A stretch of 64,000 nt of DNA, from NCBI RefSeq assembly GCF_963920485.1, contig NZ_OY986431.1, forward strand, positions 868,001 through 932,000. Direction: 5' to 3'. Origin of the DNA: Cyanobium usitatum str. Tous (GTDB taxonomy: Bacteria; Cyanobacteriota; Cyanobacteriia; PCC-6307; Cyanobiaceae). Position 1 is the stretch's first letter. The number at the start of each line of letters is the position of its first letter. A program made the translations under genes and the position numbers. This document shows positions 42,088-51,639 of this stretch, in pieces. The notes under the pieces are model-generated. The model ran no database searches, was not told where the DNA came from, and saw only the letters and a list, made by a program, of their open reading frames with translations.

Positions 42088-42441
42088 GGTTGCCTTGCTC
42101 AATCGGTCTGGGGCCGCGGCTCAACTTGCCCTAAATCCCCCTTATTCCCGCAGGCTCCTCATCGCATCGTGGGCAACGACAATCGCAATCCCCCAGTGCC
42201 AGATCCAGGGACAGCAACCTGCCAGCCAGATAGCAGCTTTCGAAACATTGATCAGCACCCCAGGAAGGTGTTGCCGAATGCAGCGTCAGTGCAGTAGTGC
42301 CGATCGGAGCCGTGTTTCGTGCGAAAGAGTGTCCGGGCGCTCCCGCCGACAGCTTCGGCGTGACTGGCTAGTTGGATTCTCAATACATGCTTTTTATTGA
42401 TAATCCTGTTGTCGTGCGCTTATTGAGATTCCGAGTGGGCC
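42088..42441. other. Intergenic region before hipBA
   Basis: 354 bp with no supported gene. The right end holds the hipBA promoter and inverted repeat (42377-42428). The rest shows only weak ORFs and no recognised RNA or repeat. Confidence 0.45.
42377..42428 (+). promoter_or_regulatory. Possible hipBA promoter with flanking operator
   Basis: A -10-like GATAAT (42399-42404) lies 16 bp after TTCTCA (42377-42382). The inverted pair TCTCAATA (42378-42385) and TATTGAGA (42421-42428) brackets it, the first arm over the -35. HipB-type antitoxins usually bind such pairs to repress their own operon; spacing here (35 bp) is wider than the classical HipB site, so this is tentative. Confidence 0.35.
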
Positions 42442-42696
42442 ATGGTTGCGGGCGAGCAGGTGATCCGCGCCCCCGCCCAGCTGGGGGTGGCGCTCAGGGG
42501 TGTGGGGCAGCAGCAAGGCCTAAGCCGTCAGGATCTGGCGCTCAAAGTCGGCGGCACCAGCCAGGCCAGGCTGTCCCAGCTCGAGTTGCAGCCGGGGCGA
42601 CTCACCGTAGAGCGACTGCTCTTGATCCTGGCGGCCCTCGACCTTGAGCTGGTGGTGCGGCCCCGTCAGGGCGCCATCGAGACAGCCGAATGGTGA
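42442..42696 (+). CDS. hipB: HipB-like antitoxin (HTH)
   Basis: 84 residues: a single XRE/Cro helix-turn-helix (about 14-70): LGVALRGVGQQQGLSRQDLA then GGTSQARLSQLELQPGRL, ending in a basic/hydrophobic tail. Antitoxin of the HipBA pair: represses the operon and holds HipA inactive. It overlaps hipA by 7 bp, so translation is coupled. ATG start at 42442. Confidence 0.85.
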   Translation: MVAGEQVIRAPAQLGVALRGVGQQQGLSRQDLALKVGGTSQARLSQLELQPGRLTVERLLLILAALDLELVVRPRQGAIETAEW

Positions 42697-43997
42697 GGGG
42701 AAGGCCCAAGCGGGCGCGCTCCCTGGCGGTGTGGATGAACGTCGTGCGGGTCGGCACCTGGTCGCTGCCAGCCCGGGGGCCCCAGGAGTTCAGCTACGAC
42801 GAGGCCTGGCTCCGCTCGAGTCAGTTCCGTCCGTTGTCGCTGTCGCTGCCCGCTGGCATCGGGGCCACAACGCTGCGAGGCAGCGCAGTGGAAAGTTGGT
42901 TCGACAACCTCCTGCCCGATAGCGTCGCCATCCGGCGCCGAGCGCAGGCCCGTTTTCAGGCCGCCAGCACCAGGGCCTTTGATCTGCTGGCCGCCATCGG
43001 CCGCGACTGCGCCGGGGTGGTGCAGTTGCTGCCGCCAGAGCAGGAGCCCTGCGGCACCGATCGCATCGAGGCAAGGCCTCTTAGCGAGCTGGAGATCGGC
43101 CAGCGCCTGCGCGCAGAAGGCGATGAATTGCGGCTTTCGGTGGCCGGCGCACAAGAAAAGACCGCTTTCCTATGGCACAACGGCCAGTGGAGTCTGCCGC
43201 TGGGCAGTACGCCCACCACCCACCTGTTCAAGCTGCCGATGGTGATCGTCGGCGAGGGGCAGATCGACTTCAGCACCTCGGTGGAGAACGAGTGGCTGTG
43301 CAGCCGGATCCTGCAGGCCTTTGGTTTGCCGGTGGCGCCGAGCCACATCGCCAGTTTTGTCGGGCATCGCTTCCTGCTTGTTGAGCGTTTTGATCGCAAG
43401 CTCCATGCCAGCGGCAGCCATTGGTTGCGCCTGCCAACGGAAGACTGCTGCCAGGCAACCGCCACACCGGCCGCCAACAAGTACGAAAACAATGGCGGGC
43501 CTGGAATGGTGGCCATCGCAGAGCTGTTGGCGCAATCATCAGAACGCAGCGACCTCAGCACCTTTTTCAAGGCGCAGGTGCTGTTCTGGATGCTGCGCGC
43601 CATTGATGGCCACGCCAAGAACTTCAGCCTCTTCCTCAACCCCGGCGGGCGCTTTCAGCTCACCCCGCTCTACGACGTGCTCTCGGCCTGGCCGGTGATC
43701 GGTCGCCGCAGTGGCCAATGGCCACAACAGAAGCTCCGGATGGCCATGGCCTGGCACGGTGAGAAAGGCCGCTACACCAAGCCTCTGGAGATAACAGCCC
43801 GGCGCATGCTGCTCACCGCCAAACGGCTTGGGCTCGGTGATGCACAAGCCCTCCTGGACGAGTTGATCGCCCAGACTCCAGCAGTGGCGAGCGTTGTGCG
43901 CTCACAATTGCCGCAAGCCTTTCCTGCTGGCGTCGCCGATCCGGTGTTGTCGGGTCTGGCAGCTTCAGCCGCCGAGATGCGACGCCAACTGTTGTGA
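42690..43997 (+). CDS. hipA: HipA-family serine/threonine kinase toxin
   Basis: 435 residues. HipA toxins phosphorylate glutamyl-tRNA synthetase, halting translation and causing dormancy (family knowledge). The ATP-binding loop is SVAGAQEKTAFLW (about 150-162), an Ala-Gln version of the Ser150 loop, with HLFKLP supplying the ATP lysine. The catalytic loop is AIDGHAKNFSLFL (about 302-314) with Asp and Asn. LYDVLSAW is the metal-binding DFG-like element. N-terminal RGPQEFSYDEAWL is the family opening. Appears intact. Confidence 0.92.
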   Translation: MVRGRPKRARSLAVWMNVVRVGTWSLPARGPQEFSYDEAWLRSSQFRPLSLSLPAGIGATTLRGSAVESWFDNLLPDSVAIRRRAQARFQAASTRAFDLLAAIGRDCAGVVQLLPPEQEPCGTDRIEARPLSELEIGQRLRAEGDELRLSVAGAQEKTAFLWHNGQWSLPLGSTPTTHLFKLPMVIVGEGQIDFSTSVENEWLCSRILQAFGLPVAPSHIASFVGHRFLLVERFDRKLHASGSHWLRLPTEDCCQATATPAANKYENNGGPGMVAIAELLAQSSERSDLSTFFKAQVLFWMLRAIDGHAKNFSLFLNPGGRFQLTPLYDVLSAWPVIGRRSGQWPQQKLRMAMAWHGEKGRYTKPLEITARRMLLTAKRLGLGDAQALLDELIAQTPAVASVVRSQLPQAFPAGVADPVLSGLAASAAEMRRQLL

Positions 43998-44268
43998 TGC
44001 CTGCCTCTCCCCTTCGGCACCATCTTTGGCGACTTCTGATGGTCTCCATTGATGAGCGCTTTGCTCGCATGGGACTTGCCGGCGTAGCGCTGCCCCCTCT
44101 AGCAAAAACAAACTTGGTTGACCAGCAGTAAGCAGTCAGGGTTCAGCGCACCAGCTCCAACTCCTCCAGCCCGTGGCGCGAGGCGATGGCGGCGGCACAA
44201 AGGCCCTCGGGCTGAAGCCTCAATCCCTAGCCTCGACTGACCCCTGTCGGCGAGAACCCGCGAATCCC

Positions 44269-45951
44269 GTGAGCACCACTCCGATCCCATCCTTCGCTGA
44301 GTTCGCGCAACGGGCTGATTATTCGCTGCTGGAGGCCTTGCAGCCAGATCCCCAGGCCACGCTGGATGGCCACGATCACCGGCCCCGCCAGGTTTTCTCG
44401 GGCCATTACGTGCCGGTCACACCCACGCCCCTGCCCGTGCCCGCCTACCTGGCGCACAGCTCCGCCCTGTTCCAGGAGCTGGGCCTGAGCGACGCCCTGG
44501 CCCACGACGAGGCCTTCCTGCGGCTGTTTTCCGGCGATATAAGCGTGGCGCGGCAGCCGATGCGCCCCTACGGCTGGGCCACCGGCTATGCCCTCTCGAT
44601 CTACGGCGCTGAATACATCCAGCAGTGTCCGTTTGGCACCGGCAACGGCTACGGCGACGGCCGGGCAATTTCCGTCTTTGAAGGCGTGTTCAATGGCCAG
44701 CGCTGGGAGCTGCAGCTCAAGGGCGGCGGCCCCACGCCCTACTGCCGCGGCGCCGATGGTCGGGCCGTGTTGCGCTCCAGCGTGCGCGAATTTCTGGCCC
44801 AGGAGTTCATGCACGCCCTGGGGGTTCCCACCTCTCGCTCCTTGACCCTCTATGGATCTGGCGCTGAAACCGTGCGCCGGCCCTGGTACGCGCCGGGGTC
44901 CCAGTCGTTTGATCCCGACGTGCTGGTCGATAACCCCGCGGCGATCACAACCCGAGTGGCGCCATCGTTTCTGCGGGTGGGCCAGCTGGAGCTGTTTGCC
45001 CGCCGCGTCCGCCGCCAGGCCCATCCGGAGGCGCTGAACGAGCTGAGCCTGATCGTGGCCCATTTGATTGAGCGCAACTACCGGACGGAGATCGATCCGG
45101 GCCTGGCCTTCAGCGACCAGGTGCTGGAGTTGGCGCGCTTGTTTCGCACGCGGCTCATCGCCCTGGTGGCCCACTGGATGCGGGTGGGCTACTGCCAGGG
45201 CAATTTCAACAGCGATAACTGCGCCGCCGGTGGTTACACCCTCGACTACGGCCCGTTTGGTTTCTGTGAACGCTTCGATCCCGGCTTCCAGCCCTGGACC
45301 GGTGGCGGCGAGCACTTCAGCTTCTTCAACCAACCGCTGGCCGCCGGAGCCAACTACCAGATGTTCTGGTCGGCCCTGCGGCCGCTGCTGTCTGACAACA
45401 GCAAGGCCCTGGAACAGCTGGATTCCATCCGCGACGGCTTTGCCGGCGCGATGAACCAGGAGCTCGAGGCGATGTGGGCCCGCAAGCTGGGCCTGGCCGC
45501 CCCTGATGCCGCCCTTGTGAACGAGCTGCTGGAGCTGATGCTGCGCTCCGAGGCCGATTACACGATCCTGTTCCGCAGGCTCTGCGAACTGCCGGAGCAG
45601 CCATCAGCGCTGCATCAGGCCTTCTACCAGCCCAGCTCCGAGCAGCTCGATACGCAATGGCAGAGCTGGCTGCAACGCTGGCGCGACCAGATCAACGCCA
45701 ACGGCAACCTCAGCGAGACATCGGCCGCCATGAAGCGCGTCAACCCCGCGGTCACCTGGCGTGAATGGCTGATCGCACCGGCCTACGAACAGGCTGCGCA
45801 GGGAGACACCAGCCTGATCAAGAAACTGCAGGCGGTGTTCAGCCATCCCTACGAAGAGCCCTCAGCGGAGCTGGCGGCGACCTACGACCGCCTCAAGCCA
45901 AGGGAGTTCTTCAACGCCGGTGGGGTGTCGCACTACAGCTGTTCGTCTTAA
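44269..45951 (+). CDS. selO: SelO/YdiU pseudokinase protein AMPylator
   Basis: 560 residues from GTG 44269 ([12 protein letters not shown]); the frame is open further upstream. SelO transfers AMP to protein Ser/Thr/Tyr residues under oxidative stress. Signatures: [40 protein letters not shown] and the metal-binding [19 protein letters not shown] (Asp about 316). It ends HYSCSS, the conserved C-terminal redox Cys motif. Divergent from nothing recognisable; the 3' neighbour is a convergent L,D-transpeptidase gene. Confidence 0.93.
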   Translation: MSTTPIPSFAEFAQRADYSLLEALQPDPQATLDGHDHRPRQVFSGHYVPVTPTPLPVPAYLAHSSALFQELGLSDALAHDEAFLRLFSGDISVARQPMRPYGWATGYALSIYGAEYIQQCPFGTGNGYGDGRAISVFEGVFNGQRWELQLKGGGPTPYCRGADGRAVLRSSVREFLAQEFMHALGVPTSRSLTLYGSGAETVRRPWYAPGSQSFDPDVLVDNPAAITTRVAPSFLRVGQLELFARRVRRQAHPEALNELSLIVAHLIERNYRTEIDPGLAFSDQVLELARLFRTRLIALVAHWMRVGYCQGNFNSDNCAAGGYTLDYGPFGFCERFDPGFQPWTGGGEHFSFFNQPLAAGANYQMFWSALRPLLSDNSKALEQLDSIRDGFAGAMNQELEAMWARKLGLAAPDAALVNELLELMLRSEADYTILFRRLCELPEQPSALHQAFYQPSSEQLDTQWQSWLQRWRDQINANGNLSETSAAMKRVNPAVTWREWLIAPAYEQAAQGDTSLIKKLQAVFSHPYEEPSAELAATYDRLKPREFFNAGGVSHYSCSS

Positions 45952-46604
45952 ACGCACTTGCCGCCAGTGGCGTTGATCACCACCTCATCGCCGAGCATCA
46001 CGGCCGAGAGCAGGAGCTTCAATTCTGGCTCAGCCACGTTTATGCAGCCGCCGGTCACCTTCTGGCCGATGCGGTTGTCGTTGTTGCTGCCGTGAATGGC
46101 GAAGCTGTACCAGCGAAATTTGCCGTCGTAGGTGTTGAAGGCGAAGGGCTGCTTGACGCTTTCCACCGGCTCCAGGCTCACGTAGCCCCTGCCGTATTCG
46201 CCGCTTTCGCCATCGCCGTCGAAGTCGATGGCATTCATGTTGCCAAAAAGCATTTTGCGCAGCTCGGCCTCGCTCTTGCCTGATTTGGCGATCAGGGCGG
46301 GATCCATCACAAAGGTGTCGCCGCTGAGGATGGCATTCACCCGGAAGCGGCCCAGGGGTGTGTAGCCCTCCTCGATGCGGCTGCCGGCGCAGGTGATGCC
46401 GTTGCGGCCGAAGCCCACCTTGAAAATGGTGCGCTCCTCGCCCCGTGGCAACACCCCGAAGCTCCTGGAGGGATCCTTTGGGTCGAGCTCGATCCGGATG
46501 GGACCGGTAACGCCGGCCGGTACTGGTTTGGGTTGCTTGTTGGTGCCGCAGCCGAACAGCCCCGTAACCAGAGCGAGCAGAGCGAGTGTGGAGAAAGGGC
46601 GCAT
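45948..46604 (-). CDS. L,D-transpeptidase lipoprotein (YkuD)
   Basis: 218 residues from ATG 46604. A signal peptide with lipobox [13 protein letters not shown] suggests a lipoprotein. The YkuD catalytic motif is [20 protein letters not shown] with nucleophilic Cys near the end (about residue 190); [14 protein letters not shown] is the usual upstream segment. It would cross-link or attach proteins to peptidoglycan at meso-DAP. Overlaps the selO stop by 4 bp on the opposite strand; followed upstream by an NTF2-like gene. Confidence 0.9.
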   Translation of the reverse strand: MRPFSTLALLALVTGLFGCGTNKQPKPVPAGVTGPIRIELDPKDPSRSFGVLPRGEERTIFKVGFGRNGITCAGSRIEEGYTPLGRFRVNAILSGDTFVMDPALIAKSGKSEAELRKMLFGNMNAIDFDGDGESGEYGRGYVSLEPVESVKQPFAFNTYDGKFRWYSFAIHGSNNDNRIGQKVTGGCINVAEPELKLLLSAVMLGDEVVINATGGKCV

Positions 46605-46623
46605 CACGGTTCCTGCAGCTGCC

Positions 46624-47043
46624 TCAGCCCACAAAGCGCTTGTAAAGCCAGCGCACAAAGCCGCCGAGCACAGGCACCGGCCCGAAGGTGGGGCCCACGA
46701 AGTCGAAGTAGTCGCGGTGGTCGCAGATCTTGCCCTCGCTGTTGAAGAGCAGTCGGGAGGTGCCTGGATACACAAACTCGATGCCCTTGATCTTCAGACC
46801 CATCTCCCACTCCACGAAGGCCGAATCGGCTTCGATCGCGATCGCGCCGGGGGTGAGGTAGGTGTCGTCACAGCGTTTCAGCAGGCCCTCCTGGGCCTTG
46901 ATGTAGGCCGAAATGCCATCTCGCTCTTGGGTTGGATCGCTGAAGTGCACGTCCTCGGCGTAAAGCTGCCGCCATTGCGCCTCGCTCGGGCCGGGGGCGC
47001 CGTAGGGCTTGTTGAACAAGGCGCGCAGCTGGGCAGTGTCCAC
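46624..47043 (-). CDS. NTF2/SnoaL-like protein
   Basis: 139 residues; a cone-shaped NTF2-like fold is predicted from the helix-rich start (LRALFNKPYGAPGPSEAQWRQLY) then AEDVHFSDPTQERDGISAYI and strands SAFVEWEMGLKIKGIEF, SRLLFNSEGKICDHRDYFDF. The 'D-P-x-x-x-x-G-x-x-x-Y' element is typical for SnoaL-like/ester-binding proteins. Substrate unknown. Same strand as the L,D-transpeptidase (19 bp). Confidence 0.78.
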   Translation of the reverse strand: MDTAQLRALFNKPYGAPGPSEAQWRQLYAEDVHFSDPTQERDGISAYIKAQEGLLKRCDDTYLTPGAIAIEADSAFVEWEMGLKIKGIEFVYPGTSRLLFNSEGKICDHRDYFDFVGPTFGPVPVLGGFVRWLYKRFVG

Positions 47044-47267
47044 CGCGGGTAGATCGAGGGCTCACCCCAGGATGCCGCAGGCCCCGTGGTGCGCAAAGGC
47101 CCAGGGCGACATCCGGGCTGTGGGTGTTTGCGCTCAAGTTTTTGAAAGTTTGATTTGATCAGTTTCATGGTCAAATCTTTCAGCTTTTGCCTATTTAGGC
47201 AGTGAGCAACGGCCTTAGTGTCTCCAGGGTCGAGTAGGATCGAACTGTTCGCAATAATTCAACTAAT

Positions 47268-48023
47268 TTGACGACCGTTAGCGTCATTACTCCGACCAGG
47301 CTTTTGCCTGATCGATTGTCTATGCTGAGCAACCTAAATCGCAGCCTGGCTGAAAATAGCTGCAATATCGAACATGTGATTGTTGTTGATGGCAACGACC
47401 TCGAAGCCCTGCCCGCCGAGCTTGCCGCAAACGCCACAGTGATTGCTTCTGCTCGTCCGATTGGTCAGGCGGCAGCTCGCAATCTTGGCCTACTTGTTGC
47501 TCGGGGAGAGTGGATCACCAGCGCTGACGACGACGACTGGCTTTACCCCCATTCCATCGACAAGCGTCTGGTCGCAATCAATGGCCAGGCAGGGGCCCTG
47601 TGGGCAGCCGGTTATTGCACCGACGATCTCAAAAATGATCCTGCCATTGTGGCCGCTGGACCATGTCTGGCTGGTGATGTCTGGCGAGCCTGGCCATCCC
47701 CCCATGACAGCATTCCCCTAGGGCCAACCACCCTGCTTGTACAGGCTGCCCTGCTAAAGCGTGTCGGAGGCTGGATGGGCCTGCCACAAGGTGAAGATGT
47801 GGGCATGATGATCGCGGTTACAAGTAGTGCTGCAGGCGTACTTATTTCTGATTACGTCTATCACATACGCCTCCATGTTGGCCAGATGACCAAATCAGCT
47901 TGGTTTGATGATTTGGAGCTTTTGTCGCGTCGATCTGCCTGGGAGCGCGGTCAAACCATCCTCTCTCAGCAGCTTGCAAGTTCCTCAGTGCCGCTGATTC
48001 GCCAGCGCATTGCCACTCCTTGA
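47268..48023 (+). CDS. Family 2 glycosyltransferase
   Basis: 251 residues, GT-A fold: TTVSVITPTRLLPDRLSML at the N-terminus, IEHVIVVDGND, then ARPIGQAAARNLGLLVARGEW and ITSADDDDWLYP with the DxD-type acidic cluster for metal-sugar nucleotide. Likely sugar transfer in surface polysaccharide or glycolipid synthesis. A TTG start at 47268 is the only one giving the complete fold. Codon and base use seem less GC-rich than in the GH57 gene that follows. Confidence 0.82.
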   Translation: MTTVSVITPTRLLPDRLSMLSNLNRSLAENSCNIEHVIVVDGNDLEALPAELAANATVIASARPIGQAAARNLGLLVARGEWITSADDDDWLYPHSIDKRLVAINGQAGALWAAGYCTDDLKNDPAIVAAGPCLAGDVWRAWPSPHDSIPLGPTTLLVQAALLKRVGGWMGLPQGEDVGMMIAVTSSAAGVLISDYVYHIRLHVGQMTKSAWFDDLELLSRRSAWERGQTILSQQLASSSVPLIRQRIATP

Positions 48024-48036
48024 ATATCTCAAACCT

Positions 48037-49524
48037 GTGAGCAACTCCTCCCTGCCGCCTATCGCTGGCCGCGAAGCCGAAATTCTCGCCCTGGTGCAGC
48101 AGCAGCAGCCGGTATTTCTGCCCACCACCAATCTCAAGCTGGAGCAGCTTCGTTCAGGCTTCGCCTGTGCCCTGCACATGCACCAGCCCACGATTCCAGC
48201 CGGGCCGGATGGCCAGCTGATCTCCCATCTCCAGTGGATGCTCGACCATCCCGGTGTGGGCGACAACCACAATGCCGAGCCCTTCGCCCACTGCTACCGG
48301 CGGCTGGCCGACCTGCTTCCCCAGCTGATCGCCGAGGGCTCCGACCCGCGGATCATGCTCGATTACTCCGGCAACCTGCTCTGGGGCTTCGAGCAGATGG
48401 GCCGCCACGACATCCTCGACGCCCTGCGCTTCCTTGCCCGCGACACCCGCATGCAGCAGCACGTGGAGTGGCTCGGCACCTTCTGGAGCCACGCCGTGGC
48501 CCCCTCCACCCCCATCCCCGACCTGAAGCTGCAGATCCAGGCCTGGCAGCAGCACTTCGCCGCCCTGTTCGGCGACGAAGCCCTGCAGCGGGTGCAGGGT
48601 TTCTCCCCGCCGGAGATGGCCCTGCCCAACCATCCCGACACCCTGTTCGCCTTCGTGCAGGCGCTGCGGCAGTGCGGCTACCGCTGGCTGCTGGTGCAGG
48701 AGCACAGCGTCGAAAACCCCGATGGCACCCCACTCAGCCGCGAGCAGGCGCTGGTGCCCAACCGGCTGGTGGCCCGCAGCTCCAGCGGCGAGGTGGCCAC
48801 GATCACCGCCCTGGTCAAGACGCAGGGCTCCGACACCAAGCTGGTGGGCCAGATGCAGCCCTGCTACGAGGCGTTGGGATTGAACCCGGTGCCGCTGGCT
48901 GGCCGCTCCATTCCGCCGCTGGTGGTGCAGATCGCCGATGGTGAGAACGGCGGCGTGATGATGAACGAGTTCCCCTCGGCCTTCCTGCAGGCCCATCGGC
49001 GCCTGGCTGGCGAGGGGGGCGCTGCCTCGAGCACCGTCGCTCTCAACGGCAGCGAGTACCTCGATCTGCTCGCCACCGCCGGCATCACTGAGGCCGACTT
49101 CCCGCCGATCCAGGCGGTGCAGCAGCACCGGCTCTGGCAGCAGGTGGGCGAGCCCGCTGTGGGGGATGGGGGTTCCGGTGGACCCGGCCGCGCCGCGGTG
49201 GAGACCGCGATCGCCGCACTTTCCGCCGCCGATGTCTCCTTTTCGATGGCTGGCGCCTCCTGGACCAACAACCTCAGCTGGGTGGAGGGTTATGGCAACG
49301 TGCTCGAGCCGATGGAGCAGCTCAGCGCCCGCTTTCACCGGCACTTCGATCCCCTGGTGGCGGCGGACCCGGCCGTGACGGCCACAGCGGCGTATCAGCA
49401 GGCGCTACTGCCGCTGCTGCTGCTGGAGACCAGCTGCTTCCGCTACTGGGGGCAGGGCACCTGGACTGACTACGCCCGCGAGCTGCACCGGCGGGGTGAA
49501 GCCGCGCTGGCCAACCCACAGTGA
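48037..49524 (+). CDS. Glycoside hydrolase family 57-like protein
   Basis: 495 residues from GTG 48037 (VSNSSLPP); an upstream ATG at 48010 would overlap the previous gene. The (beta/alpha)7-barrel features GFACALHMHQPTIPAGPDG, then NLLWGFEQMGRHDILDALRF and LGTFWSHAVAPSTPIPDL match GH57 amylopullulanase / branching-type enzymes. GWLVQEHSVEN-like and NEFPSAFLQAHRR segments hold acidic residues. It acts probably on alpha-glucans; specificity unclear. Follows GT2 by 13 bp. Confidence 0.8.
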   Translation: MSNSSLPPIAGREAEILALVQQQQPVFLPTTNLKLEQLRSGFACALHMHQPTIPAGPDGQLISHLQWMLDHPGVGDNHNAEPFAHCYRRLADLLPQLIAEGSDPRIMLDYSGNLLWGFEQMGRHDILDALRFLARDTRMQQHVEWLGTFWSHAVAPSTPIPDLKLQIQAWQQHFAALFGDEALQRVQGFSPPEMALPNHPDTLFAFVQALRQCGYRWLLVQEHSVENPDGTPLSREQALVPNRLVARSSSGEVATITALVKTQGSDTKLVGQMQPCYEALGLNPVPLAGRSIPPLVVQIADGENGGVMMNEFPSAFLQAHRRLAGEGGAASSTVALNGSEYLDLLATAGITEADFPPIQAVQQHRLWQQVGEPAVGDGGSGGPGRAAVETAIAALSAADVSFSMAGASWTNNLSWVEGYGNVLEPMEQLSARFHRHFDPLVAADPAVTATAAYQQALLPLLLLETSCFRYWGQGTWTDYARELHRRGEAALANPQ

Positions 49525-49743
49525 CCTTCCTCTTCAAAAGTTTCCTCCTCACAGGTTTCTACGCCTTGTGGAGTGTTCCTGGTTGTTCTTGGACAGCTGG
49601 TTCTTAGGTGGCTGATACTTTTTGCTCAGGATCTTGGTGCCGCCTGGCCTCCAACCGGGCCCATTGAACGTGTCCTTGCCTGTTCTGCGCTGCTGGTTGA
49701 TGCGATGACCGTGTTGCGAGTCTTGGCCCAGGACAGATTCACC

Positions 49744-50784
49744 ATGACACCATCCACACAGCAACCCTTGCTGGTGGTTCATGCGGGTACGCATAAAACA
49801 GCCAGCAGCTACATCCAAAACCGGCTTGATGCTAACCAGCTTGCCCTTGACAGCCAAGGTGTTGTTCTTTCCTGGCCCGGACGGCCTGGACGAAAGCACA
49901 AGGGCTTGGTCAAGGCCATGCTCAAAGGCAGCCATACACCCTGGGAGAGGTATCTGTCAGCCGCGTCTCCCGCGACATGGCAATTACTTGTTAGTGCGGA
50001 GCAGTTTACTCCGGCTGTCACTGAGCCGCGACATCTTGCTTTCCTTGATGAGGTGGCGCGGCGCCATGGCAGAACACTTCGCGTTGTTGTCTTTCTTCGC
50101 GATCAGCCGGACTTCCTGAACTCCATGTATGCGCACACGGTGCGAAGGCTTTACCACCATTACGACTTTGACAGTTACGTCAGACGTAGGCTTCGCCATC
50201 CGAATTGGTTCCCGGACTATTCACGCTGGCTTGAAGCCATTCGCAGGCACCCCACGATTGAGTTGCTCGTTCTGCCCTACCGCTCTGCTGCCGTGGATCA
50301 GAAAGGCAAGGATGAGCCATTGGATGACCCATTCATGCGCCTGGCCCATGCTTTGGGTTGGGCGATGCCTGGCCAAGGCTGGCTGCCTCCCTCTCGACGT
50401 TCCATCAACACCCAGGTGGGAGCACGGGGGATCTGGTTGGCGCTGGAAGTCGGCAAAGCACTTGCGGCAAGGGGGGTCAATCCCCGATCTCTCCGCAACA
50501 CAGGAGGCTTGATTCGTGAAATCTCTGAGCGGGAAGGGTGGACTCACCCACGATTTCAGGGATTTCAACCTGCCGATTACCTCAGGCTACGGGAGACGCT
50601 TGAGGCGGCCAATGATCCCTTGGCGATGGAGGCCTGGGGTGTTCCCTGGGCTGAGGTCTTCCCATCGGTCCCTCAGCCGCGTTCGATCACCATCGGGCCT
50701 GAATCCAACCAGGACGCCCAACGGATGGACGCGTGTCTGCAAGAAGCGCTGTCACGCCTGCTGAAGCAGGTGGACTCCGCTTGA
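49744..50784 (+). CDS. Sulfotransferase-like protein
   Basis: 346 residues from ATG 49744 (MTPSTQQPLLVVHAGTHKTA). The opening LLVVHAGTHKTASSYIQNRL is a P-loop-like 5'-phosphosulfate motif of PAPS-dependent sulfotransferases; LRVVVFLRDQPDFLNSMYAH provides the 3'-phosphate (R-x7-S) part. C-terminal region with Trp/Arg-rich stretches. Acceptor probably a carbohydrate, given the GT2 and GH57 genes just upstream. Lower GC third positions hint at acquisition. Confidence 0.75.
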   Translation: MTPSTQQPLLVVHAGTHKTASSYIQNRLDANQLALDSQGVVLSWPGRPGRKHKGLVKAMLKGSHTPWERYLSAASPATWQLLVSAEQFTPAVTEPRHLAFLDEVARRHGRTLRVVVFLRDQPDFLNSMYAHTVRRLYHHYDFDSYVRRRLRHPNWFPDYSRWLEAIRRHPTIELLVLPYRSAAVDQKGKDEPLDDPFMRLAHALGWAMPGQGWLPPSRRSINTQVGARGIWLALEVGKALAARGVNPRSLRNTGGLIREISEREGWTHPRFQGFQPADYLRLRETLEAANDPLAMEAWGVPWAEVFPSVPQPRSITIGPESNQDAQRMDACLQEALSRLLKQVDSA

Positions 50785-50928
50785 TCTAACCGGATGGGCA
50801 GGCTTCTTGAGGGCGATCGCTCAGGGTCATGAACGATGCACACGCTTTGGGTTGCTGCACCGAAACCCTCCAGTCTCTGCTCTTACAACAGGACGAACAG
50901 GACGAATTCGGCGCGCGTCATCCAGTGC

Positions 50929-51594
50929 TCACCAGGGCAGCACCTCGCCGTTGGCGTGCCAGAAGGTGCCGCTGGTCTCCAGGGTGAGGGCGTCGATGCG
51001 GGCCAGCAGGCCCCGCACCGCCTCCTCGGGGCTGATGCCCTGGGGGTTGAAGTTGACCATGCGGGTGCGCACCAGCCCCGGGTGGAGCAGTGCCACGGCG
51101 ATGCAGCGGGGCCGCAGGTCGATCGCCAGGGATCGCCCCGCCATGTTTAGCGCCACCTTTGACATCCGATAGCCGTAGGAGGAGCCGGAGCTGTTGTCGT
51201 CAATCGAGCCCATGCGGCTGGTCATCAGCGCCAGCTTGGAACCGGGCTGCAGATTCGGCAGCAGGGCGGCCACGAGCCGTAGGGGCGCCAGGGCATTGAC
51301 CTCAAACTGGCGCCTGAGGCTTTCGCTGTCGAGATTCTCCAGGCGGTTGGCTTCAAGGATGCCGGCGTTGAGGATCACCCCGTCAAGGGGCTGGCCAGCT
51401 AGCCGTTGCTGCAGAGCATCAAGATCTGCTTCTGCGGTGAGCTCGATCCCCGCCTCGAGGCGAACTCCCAGCGCCTCCAGTTCCGGCGAAGGCGTTCGGC
51501 AGACGGCGATCACCTGATCGCCGCGGGCCTGGAGCTGTCTGCAGTACTCCAGGCCGATGCCGCGGTTGCTGCCGGTAACTAGGAAAGTTGGCAT
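50929..51594 (-). CDS. Short-chain dehydrogenase/reductase
   Basis: 221 residues, classical SDR. The cofactor loop is LVTGSNRGIGLEYCRQL (TGxxxGIG), the NAG-like motif VILNAGILE, catalytic Ser in MTSRMGSIDD and Tyr-x3-Lys in YGYRMSKVALN (about 152-162). VALLHPGLVRT is the PG region. NAD(P)-dependent oxidoreductase of unknown substrate. It follows after a 144-bp gap from the convergent sulfotransferase gene. Confidence 0.9.
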   Translation of the reverse strand: MPTFLVTGSNRGIGLEYCRQLQARGDQVIAVCRTPSPELEALGVRLEAGIELTAEADLDALQQRLAGQPLDGVILNAGILEANRLENLDSESLRRQFEVNALAPLRLVAALLPNLQPGSKLALMTSRMGSIDDNSSGSSYGYRMSKVALNMAGRSLAIDLRPRCIAVALLHPGLVRTRMVNFNPQGISPEEAVRGLLARIDALTLETSGTFWHANGEVLPW

Positions 51595-51639
51595 TGCTGG
51601 CCTGCGCAGTTACTCAAGACTGGCTGATTGCTGCCAGCA

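Noticed and set aside
42095-42400. ORF upstream of hipB
   Set aside because: Arg/Ser/Cys-rich translation without ribosome site or homologous features; overlaps the likely hipBA control region.
44143-44227. Short minus-strand fragment that looks like a gene end (…[13 protein letters not shown])
   Set aside because: Only about 27 codons with an upstream in-frame stop and no identifiable family; could be a gene remnant but cannot be supported.
48154-49344. Long antisense frame inside the GH57 gene
   Set aside because: Low-complexity His/Gly/Gln-rich translation; the GH57 motifs on the plus strand explain the region.
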